In this document: piece after piece, positions 34,047 through 46,703 of the stretch
How the letters are laid out: each line of letters opens with the position of its first letter
Numbering within the stretch: position 1 is the stretch's first letter
Assembly (NCBI RefSeq): GCF_021869535.1
Contig: NW_026262701.1
Coordinates: forward strand, 6,711,501 to 6,775,500
Direction of reading: 5' to 3'
DNA from: Mytilus californianus
Taxonomy: Eukaryota; Mollusca; Bivalvia; Mytilida; Mytilidae
DNA length: 64,000 nt
The notes under the pieces: model-generated
Database searches by the model: none
Told to the model about the DNA's origin: nothing
Seen by the model: the letters and a program-made list of their open reading frames with translations, nothing else
Program-made: the position numbers and the translations under genes

Positions 34047-34094
34047 TTAGTTTTTCTTTCAGTTAACATTAGATACAGTCTGCAGTTAAATATT

Positions 34095-35185
34095 TGTCGA
34101 GCCTGAGACGATTGTCGCAGAAAGCTCGACATACATGACATAGGGATAGTGATCCGTCGGCGGCGGCGTTAGCTAACTTCTTAAAAGCATTTATATTTTA
34201 GAAGGTGGAAGAGCTGGATGCTTCATACTTTGTATATGGATGCCTCATGTTACGAAGTTTCCGTCAGTCACATGTCCAATGTCCTTGACCTCATTTTCAT
34301 GGTTCAGTGACTACTTGAAAAAAAAGTTAAGATTTTTTGTAATGTTAAATTCTCTCTTATTATAAGTAATAGGATAACTATATTTGGTATGTGCGTACCT
34401 TGCAAGGTCCTCATGCCCGTCAGACAGTTTTCACCTGACCTCGACCTCATTCCATGGATCAGTGAACAAGGTTAAGTTTTGGTGGTCAAGTCCATATCTC
34501 AGATACTATAAGCAATAGGTCTAGTATATTCGGTGTATGGAAGGACTGTAAGGTGTATATGTCCAACTGGCAGGTGTCATCTGACCTTGACCTCATTTTC
34601 ATGGTTCAGTGGTTATAGTTAAGTTTTTGTGTTTTGGTCTGTTTTTCTTATACTGTATGCAATAGGTCTACTATATTTGGTGTATGGAATGATTGTAAGG
34701 TTTACATGTCTAGCTGGCAGGTGTCATCTGACCTTGACCTCATTTTCATGGTTCAGTGGTCAAAGTTAAGTTTTTGAGTTTTGGTCTTTTTTTCTAATAC
34801 TATATGCAATAGTTCAACTATATTTGGTGTATGGAAATATTTTATGATCTATATGTCAGTCATGAAGGTTTTATTTGACCTTGACCTCATTTTCATGGTT
34901 CAGTGGTTATAGTTAAGTTATTGTGTTTTGGTCTGTTTTTCTTATACTGTATGCAATAGGTCTACTATATTTGGTGTATGGAATGATTGTAAGGTTTACA
35001 TGTCTAGCTGGCAGGTGTCATCTGACCTTGACCTCATTTTCATGGTTCATTGGTTAAAGTTTAGTTTACTTGGTTAATGTTAAGTTTATGTGACAGTTGT
35101 AATAAAGCTTTATATTTAGGACTATCAACATAATATCAATGATTAGTAAAGAAGGCGAGACATTTCAGCGTGTGCACTCTTGTTT
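34095..35185 (+). mobile_element. Element B, complete copy nested in D
   Basis: The start hairpin TGTCGAGCCTGAGAC...GTCGCAGAAAGCTCGACA includes an extra ACATG. The body is almost identical to the copy at 30593-31669 over long stretches, including the CGAAGTTTC...CAGTCACATGTCC lead. It ends GGCGAGACATTTCAGC...CACTCTTGTTT. Confidence 0.88.
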
Positions 35186-35500
35186 AAAACATTTATTAGA
35201 TTCATAAACTATCCTGGATTTTTACCAAACTTGGACAGAAGCTTCTTACAATAAAAAAATTGTATCCAGAGGAATATTTTTATTTAACTTTTTCCTCATC
35301 TCATTTTTGTTGAGCCTGCGATTAACAGCAAAAGTAGGCGAGACACTGGGTTCCGGGGAACCCTTACGAATTTTTAGTCATATAGCTCTTCAATGTTTCA
35401 GTTCTTATACATCCTTGGCTTTCAAATATTTTTCCTGATGATGATAAATCCAGAAAAGTGCTTTGGATGCATGAAATTTATTAAAAGATGTTTTCCTTTT

Positions 35501-36380
35501 TGTCGAGTCTGCGACTTTTGTCGCAAAAACGAGACATAGCGATCCTACATTCCGTCGTCGTACAGTGTCGGCGGCGGTAGCCACAAATATTCACTCTGTG
35601 GTTAAAGTTTTTTGAAATTATAATAACTTTCTTCATCTATCCTTCATTTCAACCAAACTTGGACAGAAGCTTGTTTATGATCATAAGAAAGTATCCAGAA
35701 GTAAATTTTGTAAAAAAAAAAATCCTGTTTATCCGTATTTTACTCGTAAATGGACTGAGTTTTTCTGCCAGTTAACATTACATTCACTCTGTGGTTAAAG
35801 TTTTTCAAATTTTAATAACTTTCTTAAAATATCCTAGATTTGTACCAAACTTGTACAGAAGATTGTTTATAATCATAAGATAGTATCCAGAAGAAAATTT
35901 TGTAAAAAAAAAAATCCTGTTTATCCGTATTTTACTCATATATGGACTTAGTTTTTCTGCCGGTTAACATTACATTCACTCTGTGGTTAAAGCTTTGAAA
36001 ATTTTAATAACTTTCTTAAACTATCCTGGTTTGGTACCAAACTTGGACAGAAGCTTGTTTATGATCAAAAGCTAGTATCTAGAAGGAAAGTTTGTAAAAA
36101 TTTATTTCCTGTTTTTCCGTATATTACTTATAAATGGACTTAGTTTTATTCCAGTTAACATTACGTACAGTCTGCAGTTAAAGTTTTTAAAACATTTTTT
36201 TGATTCATAAACCTTCTTGGATTTTTACCAAACTTGAACAGAACTTCTTACAATCAAAAGATAGTAAAAAAATGTATCTAGAGGAAAATTTTTAATAATT
36301 TTTTCCCCATTTTTGTTGAGCCTGCGACTAACAGCAAAAGTAGGCGAGACACTGGTTTCCGCGGAACCCTTACGAATTTT
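35501..36380 (+). mobile_element. Element D, copy 3
   Basis: Start TGTCGAGTCTGCGAC TTTT GTCGCAA, four D units, and end GTTGAGCCTGCGACTAAC...AGGCGAGACACTGG with palindrome GGTTTCCGCGGAACCC and TTACGAATTTTTT. Confidence 0.88.
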
Positions 36381-36477
36381 TTATCAAACTGTTCAATAAG
36401 TTTCACATGAATAAAAGTATCTCAAATCTATGAGTTGCTAAATTTTTTTTGCTGAGAAATATTATTGTCTGTTTCAG

Positions 36478-36536
36478 GTTTAAAACGTGTCACCCTATGA
36501 TATCATCGTTGTGGATCGCAAACATAATTATGACAG
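36478..36536 (+). other. Candidate non-coding (5' UTR) exon
   Basis: A 59-bp interval is bounded by an acceptor-like TCTGTTTCAG and a strong donor CAG|GTAAGT, in unique-looking DNA. It has one open phase (with an ATG) that would stop soon after joining the exon at 51815. If real, it would be an upstream 5' UTR exon of the right-edge gene. It could equally be chance. Confidence 0.3.
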
Positions 36537-38526
36537 GTAAGTTTATAATATTACAAAATTAAAATTATAAAAATAATTAAATATGAATTATAATGACAAA
36601 AGCAGTCCTTAAAAATAATTACAAACCAATTCATCCATGGTAGAGCAGACTGTCATTAGATATTTTGTCTGCAGATTTAAATTATGACCTACATTGTTGT
36701 AAGTTCAGCTCTTATATATAAAAAAGAAGATGTGGTATGATTGCCAATGAGACAACTCTCCACAAGAGACCAAATGACACAGAAAATTAACAACTATAGG
36801 TCACCGTACGGCCTTATGCTTTCTTTGTTCTGAGGATTCAGAGTAATATTTAAGTCACTTTCTCTTAGCAGTGCCTTGTTTATGCGTCCTCCACTTTGTC
36901 TTCCGAAATCCTATTCTGCTGGCTGTTTCTAAAATCACTGAACTGTTTCCAGGAGTGTTACTGCATCTCTTTCTGTGCTTTACAACATTATAACTTTGAT
37001 GCCTCATAATTATAAAATATGACATGGATTTGAACACATGAGAGTCACATGACCAGTTGCAAAATGTGAAATAGCGTCTGCATCATTTCACGAAACAAAG
37101 ACAGAGAAACAAATGTACAGTAAGGCTTAAAAAACAATCACTAAAATTAGTTTTCTTGATTCTCATGTTTAATGTTTTAAATTCTCTCTTTTAATTTACG
37201 TTAATTGCGGGTTCACACTTATATATTGGTGAGTTTTGGAAGCTTCTATGGGCCATTCGAAATCCTTGGAAACAAGATTCTCAGAATGTCTCGAAAAATT
37301 TTTGATCATTTATACAGGTAGTTATCTATGTCTTTGATACGGTCCCTCTATTGATATGTTGCCACGTGACATTGTATATATATTTCAACAATCAAATTAA
37401 AGTTCATTTAAAGATCAGAAAGTAAAAAATTCAAGAATAGATTGAAGTAAGAAAGCCATTTATATATTCCAACCTATTTGCCTTTGACAGAACATATGTG
37501 TTTTTATTTGAAAGTATTAAATATGAAGTATAATGATATTGCAATTATATAATTTATGTTTTGAGACGGTCCCTGTACACGTTGTTTGTGTAGTATTTAT
37601 ACAACGTGATATTGTGCATTGTGACAATAAACATGGGAATAATATACTGACATTAAATTATGTCCCAGAAAAAACTTGATTATTTCTGAACGTTTAACAT
37701 GTCATATTTGTAATTCCATCATAGCCTGAGCAAATGTTGGAAAGCAAGTAGAAAATTAACAAAACGATATTACTGTAAACAATATTCATCTTAGGTCGGA
37801 AAACAGTAAGATAATTAAACAAAATGATATTCTGTCCAAAATAGTTATTTTCATTGAAAGACCAAGGAAATATTCATTAAAATCATTTAAGTTTAAACTG
37901 AAACTAAATTTATAATTAATAGAATATAATTGATAATGTTATATTATCATCCCACACGGGTTTTTACAGTGAATACATTTATGAAAATCATATGCAACAT
38001 ATGAGTACAAATTATCATGAATGAACACAAATAAATTAGTATCTAATGTTTAAACTGTAGGGAATGAGCAAAATATTTGCATGGTTATAATTCACAAGAA
38101 TTTCGAATCCTTGCATTTCACAAAAAACGTAACTGATCTTTAACAATAATCATAATTACAACATATAAGTTACTAATTTTACGTGTGGTTTTATAAGTCT
38201 GCTATATCTTATATAGATATAAAATAGAAAGTTAGACTTAAAGAAGAAATTGGTTTGATAAAAAAAATTGCCATTAGTAAATACTTGAGGTTTATGTTTA
38301 TTGAAAGTATATTTTAAATTTGTGGAAAAGATTTATTAAAGGCTAGGAATGTTTGTTAATTAAATTTTGATTATTTTGTTTTGTTTTTAATAGTTCAACC
38401 CTACGATAAAGCATTTTAATCTTTGCAATGATTGTGCGATTTTGAAAATTGTATGCATTGTGTTGACCAGCTACCCTACAAACGTCTTGCCGTTTATTTA
38501 CATAATATTACTGTTATTATTACACC
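36537..38526. other. No gene; AT-rich, one retroelement tail
   Basis: H1 tail fragment at 36715-36822 (AAGAAGATGTGGTATGATTG ... GGTCACCGTACGGCCTT). The rest is AT-rich without recognisable coding content, probably intronic or intergenic. Confidence 0.5.
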
Positions 38527-38589
38527 ATGTTCACACGACACAACAAAATGGGATCAAATGGCAATGAATCCAGAGTCAAACCACTTGAG
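38527..38589 (+). CDS. Candidate alternative first coding exon
   Basis: The ATG at 38527 opens MFTRHNKMGSNGNESRVKPLE and runs into a donor GAG|GTAGGC at 38589 in phase 0. Exon 60257 accepts phase 0, so this exon could splice directly to it, as an alternative to 51815-51893. Joining to the 51815 exon would instead meet a stop after 12 codons. There is no independent evidence; I rate it as a possibility only. Confidence 0.25.
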
Positions 38590-40598
38590 GTAGGCAGTTT
38601 GACGTCCGAATTCAACTAACATTAGATTTGAACCTAGAATAGATATACGTGATGATGCAAATGCATATTCGTATCCATAATATCAGTGCCTATGCTTGTC
38701 ATTTACTATTTCTCATGCATGCGTAAACATTGATTTCACTTGTGGTAGGTAATTTTTTGCCTTTCTTATCTAAATCTAGAACACGACAGTAAGAGCTTGA
38801 CATGTGATTTTGAAGCATGCTCATCATTGAGGTACTCTGACATCGTTGTTTTTTTTCTAATCTTTTTCTTTCTTTTTGAGTGACTGTCCTATTATAAACT
38901 TTGAAATTTTCAAAATGCTAACCCGAGGAATAGATTACCTTAGCTGTATTTTGCAAAACTTTCAGACTTTTGGGTCCTCAATGTTCCTTAACTTTGTTCT
39001 ATATTTGGCCTTTTTTTTTTACTTTTTTGTTTCGAGCGTAACTGATGAGTCTTTTATAGTCGAAATGCGCATCTGGCGTACAAAACTTTAATCCTGACCA
39101 CGTGTCCATGATGAGTTTATTGATTTTTTCCAAATATAACTTTTTACATAAATTGGTTCTTTTGGGTTCGGGTATTGACAAGACTTATGAAAACAAGATA
39201 TTTATCAAAACTAAGTTTTCCTGTCAAATTTTTGAAATGATTTAAGTTACTTAAGGAAATCCTTAAAATCAGACCAAAATAATTGTCAGTAAATAGGAGG
39301 TCCTAATGAAGCTGGTGTGTTACTCTCAAGAACAAAATACGACATCTTCTCATAATTTGTGTCACAGAGTTACACTTCACATGGAAATTGGACTTTCAAT
39401 TTCTCTATACCATCTCTTCCATGAGTACAGACAGATTCAATGAGTATAAGAATAAATTAAAGCATCCAGGAAACAAAATATGAAGATATGAAAGATAAAA
39501 GAAACGCATCCAGATAATATATACAGCAAACTGAGTGCTGAACTCTATATCTTGATAGGTCTGTGCAATTTGTTTAAGAAATCCGGTTTGCAGAAATTGA
39601 GAATTGCAATAGGATTAGGTCTTTGTACATAAAACACAGAGAAAAAATTATGTTCACTCCCAAGTAATAGTTAAAATAGTCAAGCCTTGAAAGGTAATTT
39701 CAAATGGTAGCTGTATACAATTTTCTATTTAGAACTAAAATCGAACAGTGATTTTAATTGACTTGTGTGCAAGAATCTACATACAATAACATATTTTCAA
39801 TATATTTCTTTCTGTTAACAGTGACTGTCAATTATTTCAACTCTAAAGCAAAAATAAATTCAGCAAAAAATATTTGGTAACCAGTCAGCGGTCTCGGGTT
39901 CACGTATTGCTTTTCTTTTTTTAAAAGAAAGCAACTTGTTTTTATATTCCATCTTATTATCTTACCTAATTCGAAATTTTCTATTACTGTAACAGGATGT
40001 TTTTAAAGTAGATTTGGTAGAACACATGCTTTGATTAAATTTGAAAGTATAGTAACAATTTGGCGCGATAACTATTTGGTCTTTTTAAAAGAATCCAACT
40101 TTTAAGGTGAAATAGATAGCTGTAAACCATCATGTGTGTGTACTACTTACATGACTTATAAGAAGCTATTTTTAATTATCAGTTTAAATTTGTTATTGAG
40201 TCCCACTTTCGAAGATGTTTTACTTAATTAATATGATTTACTTATTTTATATAATTTAAAGATTTAAATATATGGAGTCCTAGTTGTTTATCATGTAATA
40301 TATGATTAATGATGCATGTTAACGTAAACCTACATTTTATCATCTATGGTTAACACATTGATTAAGGATACAATATATTTTGTTCTACATAGAACAAGAC
40401 ACATCCTATTAATTTGCAGAATCTCATATAAGAAAAATTAAAAATTTAGTCAAGGTTTTTAGTAATTTGTGGTAACGAAAAACACTTGACTAAATGATTA
40501 CCTGTAAAAACAAAATTAGAATGCTCATTGAAATTTGAAATGTCTCTATAGACACTAGAGTTTAAACATCAAGGTAAGGGTAAATGTTATTAATTTTT
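38590..40598. other. No gene; family J scrap
   Basis: A fragment of the dispersed repeat J at 39033-39100 (TTCGAGCGTAACTGATGAG ... GCGCATCTGGCGTAC). Otherwise AT-rich DNA without a supported feature. Confidence 0.5.
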
Positions 40599-41770
40599 GT
40601 CTCGCCTGCGACAAATTTCGCAGTATGCGAGAAATAGATATTTCTATCTGGCGGTGGCGGCATAAACTATTTGTATAAAGCTTTATATTTCCGAAGGTAG
40701 AATACCTAGATGCTTCATATTTTGTATGCAGATACCTTATGTTAGGAAGTTTCCGTTAACCATATGTTCATTGTCCTTGACCTCATTTTCATGGTTCAGT
40801 GACTGCTCGAAAAAATTTCAGTTTTTGTCTCGTATGCGATAAAGTCGCAGTATGCAAGATATAGGTATTACTATCCGGTGGCGGCGGCGTAAACTATTTG
40901 TATAAAGCTTTATATTTCAGAAGGTAGAAGACCTGAATGCTTCATATCTTGTATGCAGAAACCTTATGTTACGAAGTTTCCGTCAACCATATTTTCATTG
41001 TCATGGTTCAGCGACTGCTTGAAAAAATTTTTTTGTTTTTTGTCATGTGAATTTCTCACTTATTATGAGTAATAAGATAACGATATTCGGTATATGGGTT
41101 CCTTGCAATGTCTACATGTCCGTCAGACAGAGTTCACATGACCTCGACCTCATTTCATGGATCAGTGATCAAGGTAAATGTTATGTGATTAGGTCCATTT
41201 CTCATATACTATAAGCAATAGGTAAACTATATTTGGTGTATGGAATGATTGTAATGGGTACATGTCAGTCTGGCAGGTTTCATCTGACCTTGACCTCATT
41301 TTCATGGTTCATTGGTCAATGCTAAGTTCTTGTGTTTTGTTCTGTTTTTCAAGTACTATAAGCAATAGGTCAACTAAATTTTATGTATGGAATGATTGTA
41401 AGATGTACATGTCTGTCTGGCAGGTATAATCTGACCTTGACCTCATTTTTTGTGTTTTGGTCTGTTTTTCAATTAGCATACGCAATAGGTCAACTATATT
41501 TGGTGTATAAAAAATTGCAAGGTGTATATAAAATTGAGAATGGAAATAGGGAATGTGTCAAAGAGACAACAACCAGACTGAAGAGCAGAAAACAGCCGAA
41601 TATGTTTGTCTGTCTGGCACGATTTATCTGACCTTGACCTCTTTGTCATAGATCTTTAGAAATGATAAGTTTCTGTAATGCTTTTAGTTAAACCTTTATC
41701 CTTAAGACTTTCAACATAAAATCAATGGTCAGTAAAGCAGGCGAGACATTTCAGCGTGTGCACTCTTGTT
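40599..41770 (+). mobile_element. Element B with doubled start
   Basis: The start TGTCTCGCCTGCGAC AAAT TTCGCAG...GCGAGA (40599) is followed about 225 bp later by a second start module (40826, TGTCTCGTATGCG) and a repeated TTGTATAAAGCTTTATATTTC lead. Body units carry ATTGTAAGATGTACATGTC and CTGACCTTGACCTC. The end GCAGGCGAGACA (41737-41748) is the exact inverse complement of TGTCTCGCCTGC at the start. A 78-bp H2 tail scrap lies at 41526-41603. Element C abuts it directly. Confidence 0.85.
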
Positions 41771-41771
41771 T

Positions 41772-42910
41772 TTATACGACCGCAAAAAAATTTTGCAGTC
41801 GTATATTGGTATGATGTTGGCGTCTGCGTCGTCCGAAGACACATTGGTTTTCACACCACTAACTTTTGTTTAAGTGAATGGATCTATATGAAATTTTATA
41901 ATTAGGTTCAATACCACAAAAGAAAGGTTGGGATTGATTTTGGGGGTTATGGTACCAACAGTTAAGGAATTAGGGGCCAAAAATAAGCATTTTTGTAACT
42001 TCCAGACATAACTTGTGTGTTAGTGTATGGATCTCTCTGACATTGTACCACAAGGTTCCATATCACAAAGGGAATGCTGGGATTGATTTTTGGGGGTAAT
42101 TGCCTCAAAATTTTAGGAATTAGGGGCCAAAAAAGGGGCAAAAAACAAGCATTTTTCTAGTTTCATGACAATAACTTGTGTGTTAGTGTATGGATCTTTC
42201 TGAAATTGTACTACAAGGTTCCATATCACAAAGGGAAAGCTGGAATTGAGTTTGGGGGTAATTGCCCATAATGTTTAGGAATAAGGGGCCAAAAAGGGGC
42301 CAAAAATAAGCATTTTTCTAGTTTCCAGACAATAACTTGTGTTCAAGTGTATGGATCGCTCTGAAATTGTACTGCAAGGTACCATACCACAAAGGGAAGA
42401 CTGGGATTGATTTTGGGGGTAATTGCCTCAAAATTTTAGGAATTAGGGGCCAAAAAGGGGCAAAAAACAAGCATTTTTCTAGTTTCAGGACAATAACTTG
42501 TGTGTAAGTGTATGGATCTTTATGAAATTGTACTACAAGGTTCCATATCACAAAGGGAAAGCTGGGTTTGAGTTTGGGGGTGATGAATCATAAGGGGGTT
42601 CAAAAAATTTGGGGGGGGGGGGGGGGGATTTTTTTTCCTTTTTTTTTCTTTAAAATTTCCCATTTTAAATTGGTTATTTCTGATTTTTATAAAAGCAAAT
42701 AATAATTATATTGTTTGAAATGGTAAATTAAAAATTTTTAAGTTCTTAGACCACATTCATTCTGTGTCAGAAACCAGTGCTGTGTCAAATATTTAATCAC
42801 AATCCAAATTCAGTGCTGTATCAAGCTTGAATGTTGTGTCCATACTTGCCCCAACTGTTCAGGGTTCAACCTCTGTGGTCGTATCAAACTGCGCCAAGCG
42901 GAGCATTTTA
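41772..42910 (+). mobile_element. Element C, copy 3 (compact)
   Basis: Start hairpin 41774-41804 (ATACGACCGCAAAA...TTTTGCAGTCGTAT), about five C units (TGTATGGATCTCTCTGA, CACAAAGGGAA, GGGGGTAATTGCC) and a G-run/T-run at 42610-42645. The right end is GTGGTCGTAT (42875-42884) plus ACTGCGCCAAGCGGAGC. It shows what copy 2 looked like before satellite expansion. Confidence 0.87.
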
Positions 42911-42911
42911 T

Positions 42912-43345
42912 TATTAACTGGAATAAGATGTATCTTTACTAAGTTTGTCCATAACTGTGATTTAGAACAATACAGGAACAGGAACAAGTCTGCTATTAAA
43001 GGGGCTTATTTAGTGCCTATAGGAATACCTACAAACTGTTGATGAACTTATTTCTGAAATGTACATAGATGTTGTCTTGGAGACAAATGATAGCTTAGTC
43101 ATCGCATTACATTTTCATTAAATGTATCTAGTATTTTATCTTTTTCATAACAGTAGAAGATTTTATATGAGTTGCAGCAAATAAATTTGCATTCAGATTT
43201 TTCTAAGGACTATTTGATTAGATAAGAAACTTCAGAATGATGAGATTGTGTGGAATTGTAGAGAAGAGAGTTAAAAAGTCTAAACTGTCAACCCATGTGT
43301 CAACTAGCAAATTGTCATCTGTCATCTCAACTTGTCCCTCTTTAA
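42912..43345 (-). mobile_element. RT fragment of the GIPxGT family
   Basis: The minus strand encodes QQFVGIPIGTK, a stop, then APLIADLFLFLYC (43035-42955). This is the G-I-P-M-G-T-N-C-A-P-L-x-A-D-L-F-L-x-x-Y block of the RT family also seen at 8310-8250. Upstream, separated by shifts, come SLDFLTLFSTIPHNL-like sequence (about 43280) and a D-N-I-Y-V-like region. It is truncated before the catalytic Asp-Asp, at the edge of element C. Confidence 0.78.
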
Positions 43346-44247
43346 ATTAGATTCATTAATAAAAACAGAAAACTACTTTAACATGCATGTGATTTCACAT
43401 TTACCTGAAAAGAAAAATCTCACATTTTGGCTTGCATTAAGAAAAAAACAAAACATTAATTTGAAGTTGCCTAATATGATAATTTTGTAAGATTTATGAA
43501 GTGTAAAAAGGATTATAATATTTACAAGTATATATCTCTTGCTCAAAACATGTAACACATTGAATAGTGTTTTTTATTTTAAGTTTCATTTAAGTAATTG
43601 CAAAAATATATATTGACAAAAGCCACAATATGTTGTCTGTTATTGATTGTGTATGTCTAAAGATGTTAACTAGTGTAGTATATGATAAATTATTAAGCTG
43701 TTGTTTTATGTCTTTAAATTGTAAAACAGGATCACTTAAATATGCAGACTTTATGAAACATAGATGAAAATTTAAGGTGAGATGCCAAATAAGTTTAAGA
43801 ATAAATAATATTTAAATATAAATAAATCTTCAGCTAATTGATAATGTTTATAAATAACCTCTTTACATTCACAAGTATCAAGTTTACTAAGGTTTTAAGA
43901 AGTTTTTTCAGTGTAGATATATTTGTGAAGTCTTGATGTATGTTTTTAATATTAAGGGCATGATGATATTTTTACAAAAATTTGCAAGCAAGCTATTTTT
44001 CACCTTGTAAATCCAAAAATGTAATTCAAAATATACCTACATGTGCTACTTTTAGAGATAAATGGGGTCGAAATTTGTGACATTTACTCAAAATTGGGGT
44101 TTCTTGGAAATTTTTATTCTTCGGAAAGACATACTTAACTTTATTGTTTCAAAAGATAATACACAAGTGGATTTTTGTAAAATTTGGAATATCTTCTTTA
44201 CATAAGTATACTATAAATTTATGTAACATTCTTTGGAAATAATTCAT
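43346..44247. other. AT-rich, no gene recognised
   Basis: No repeat family or coding motif recognised in this 0.9-kb stretch. Confidence 0.5.
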
Positions 44248-45135
44248 TTTTGTCGAGCCTGGGACTTCTGTCGCAGAAAGCCAGACAAAGGGATACTGTT
44301 TGGGTGGCGGCGGTGTTAACAAACTTCTTAAAAGCTGAATATTGCAGAAGGTAGAAGACCTGCATCCTTTATACTTTGTACATAGATGCCTTATGTTATG
44401 ATGTTTCCGTCTGTCACATGTTCATTGTCCTTGACCTCATTTTCATGGTTCAGTGACTACTTGAAAAAAAGGTTAAGATTTTTAGTATTCTTAATTTCTC
44501 TCTTATTATGAGTAATAGGATAGCTATATTTGGTATGTGCGAACCTTGCAAGGTCCTCATGTCTGTCAGACAGTTTTTACTTGACTTTGACCTCATTTCA
44601 TGGATCAGTGAACAAGGTTAAGTTTTTGTGGTCAAGTCCATATCTCAGATACTATAAGCAATAGGTCTACTATATTAGATGTATGGGATGATTGTAAGGT
44701 GTACATGTCTAACTGGCAGGTGTCATCTGACCTTGACCTCATTTTCATGGTTCAGTTGTTAAAGTTAAGTTTTTGTGTTTTGATCTGTTTTTCTAATACT
44801 GTATGCATTAGGTCAACTATATTTGGTGTATGAAAATATTTTACAATGTACATGTCAGTCCGGCAGGTTTTATTTGACCTTGACCTCATTTTTACAGTTC
44901 ATTGCTTTATGTTAAGTTTTTGTGTTTTGGTCTGTTTTTCTTAAATGTAATGATTGTAAGGTGTACATGTCTGTCTGGCAGGTATCATCTGACCTTGACC
45001 TCAATTTAAAGTTTTCATGGTTTGGTCTGTTTCTTGTATACTATAAGCAATAAGTCAACTATATTTGGGTTATGGAATGATTTTAAGGTGTACATGTATT
45101 TCTGGCTTGGACCTCATTTTCTTTGATCATGTTAA

Positions 45136-46703
45136 AGGGGCATTAGCTGTCAAATTCATATTCACCGATTTGAATCAAATTCTCATATTTGATTTATAAA
45201 ATACTAAAACGTGTATCCAAATTATAAAAAGTCTTAAAAAAACAATTTATGATGCATGGACTCGATAATATGTATCAGAATTTCGTGTGTATTTTAGTCT
45301 AGATGACATCTAATTAACCATTGAGGTGACCTCTGAAGACTGTCGACGGACATTTAACCTGAGATAAACATAAATAAAGATATAAATAGATAGCGAACAC
45401 ATGCAGTTGGATTTTTCTAGGTCTGTTTGGTTTCATATTATAGGTTTAAAAAATATGTTAATCATCGTGTTTACCTGTATTAGAACGAGTTTTTGTGGAT
45501 CGAATCAGTCAACCAAATGGTTTACCCTTGTTTCACTTTCAATGTTGACATTCTTTTCCTTTTAATAACTGAACACTCCTAGTTTATGCGTAACCCATCT
45601 CCAGCTAAGGGGTTAAATTGAAGGTCACATGAATACAGATTCAATGAGGTCGAATTATTTACTTGCCAGTGAAAAATTCTTCAGCAATGTTTCTTAGCTG
45701 ATTTTGACATAATTGAACCAAACTGGCTGCTAAAAGCGAATTATCATTTCACTATTTCACTTTCATTATGATTGAACAAAAAAAAATCATAATTTATATT
45801 TTTTTGTTGCGAATGCCACAGTTGTCGCAAAAGCGAGACATAGCAATCATACATTCCGTCGGCGTCGTTGGCATCGGCAGTGTCCACAAATATTCACTCT
45901 GTGGTTAAAGTTTTTGAAATTTTAATAACTTTCTTAAACTAACCTGCATTTCAACCAAACTTGGACAGAAGCTAGTTTATGATCATAAGATAGTATCCAG
46001 AAGTAAATTTTGTAAAAAAAAAATCCTGTTTATCCGTATTTTACTCATATTTGGACTTAGTTTTTCTGCCAGTTAACATAACATTCACTATGTGGTTAAA
46101 ATTTTTTCAAATTTTAATAACTTTCTTAAACTATCCTGGATTTGTACCACACTTGGACAGAAGCTTGTTTGTGATCATAAGATAGCATTCAAAAGTAAAT
46201 TTTGTCAAAAAAAAAATCCTGTTTATCTGTATTTTACTTATAAATGGACTTAGTTTTTTTGCCAGTTAACATTACATTCACTCTGTGGTCAAAGCTTTCA
46301 AAATTTTAATAACTTTCTTAACTATCCTGGATTTGTACCACACTTGGACAGAAGCTTGTTTATGATCAAAAGCTAGTATCTAGAAGGAAATTTTGTAAAA
46401 ATTTATTTCCTGTTTATCCGTATATTACTTATACATGTTATAAATGGACTTAGTTTTATTCCAGTTAACATTACGTACAGTCTGCAGTTAAAGTTTTTAA
46501 AACATTTATTAGAATCATTAACCTTCTTGGATTTTTACCAAACTTGAACAGAACTTCTTACAATCAAAAGATAGTATCTAGAGGAAAATTTTTTATAATT
46601 TTTCCCTATTTTTGTTGAGCCTGCGACTAACAGCAAAAGTAGGCGAGACACTGGGTTCCGCGGAACCCTTACAAATTTTATATATCTTGTAGTTAATTCC
46701 CCT
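45136..46703 (+). mobile_element. piggyBac-type MITE (family G), copy 3, split by D
   Basis: Flanked by TTAA at 45132-45135 and 46704-46707, with ends AGGGGCATTAGCT and AGTTAATTCCCCT. The interior matches copy 1 in the same orientation until a T-run at about 45803, where D (45804-46679) intervenes. The last 24 bp complete the MITE. Confidence 0.92.
45804..46679 (+). mobile_element. Element D, copy 4 (nested in G)
   Basis: The start TGTTGCGAATGCCACAGTTGTCGC is diverged. Four D units follow, with end AGGCGAGACACT and a perfect GGGTTCCGCGGAACCC palindrome (46653-46668), then TTACAAATTTTA. It sits in the T-run of the G MITE. Confidence 0.9.

Larger units (their letters stand above)
33102..35376 (+). 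mobile_element. Element D, copy 2, with nested H1 and B
   Basis: Starts TGTCGAGCCTTCGAC (33105). Its D units are interrupted by an H1 retroelement tail (33736-34046) and a complete B element (34095-35185). The D body resumes as AAAACATTTATTAGATTC and ends AGGCGAGACACT plus the palindrome GGGTTCCGGGGAACCC (one mismatch). Intact D copies read AAGTTTTTAAAACATTT at the B site, so B entered a T-run. Confidence 0.85.
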
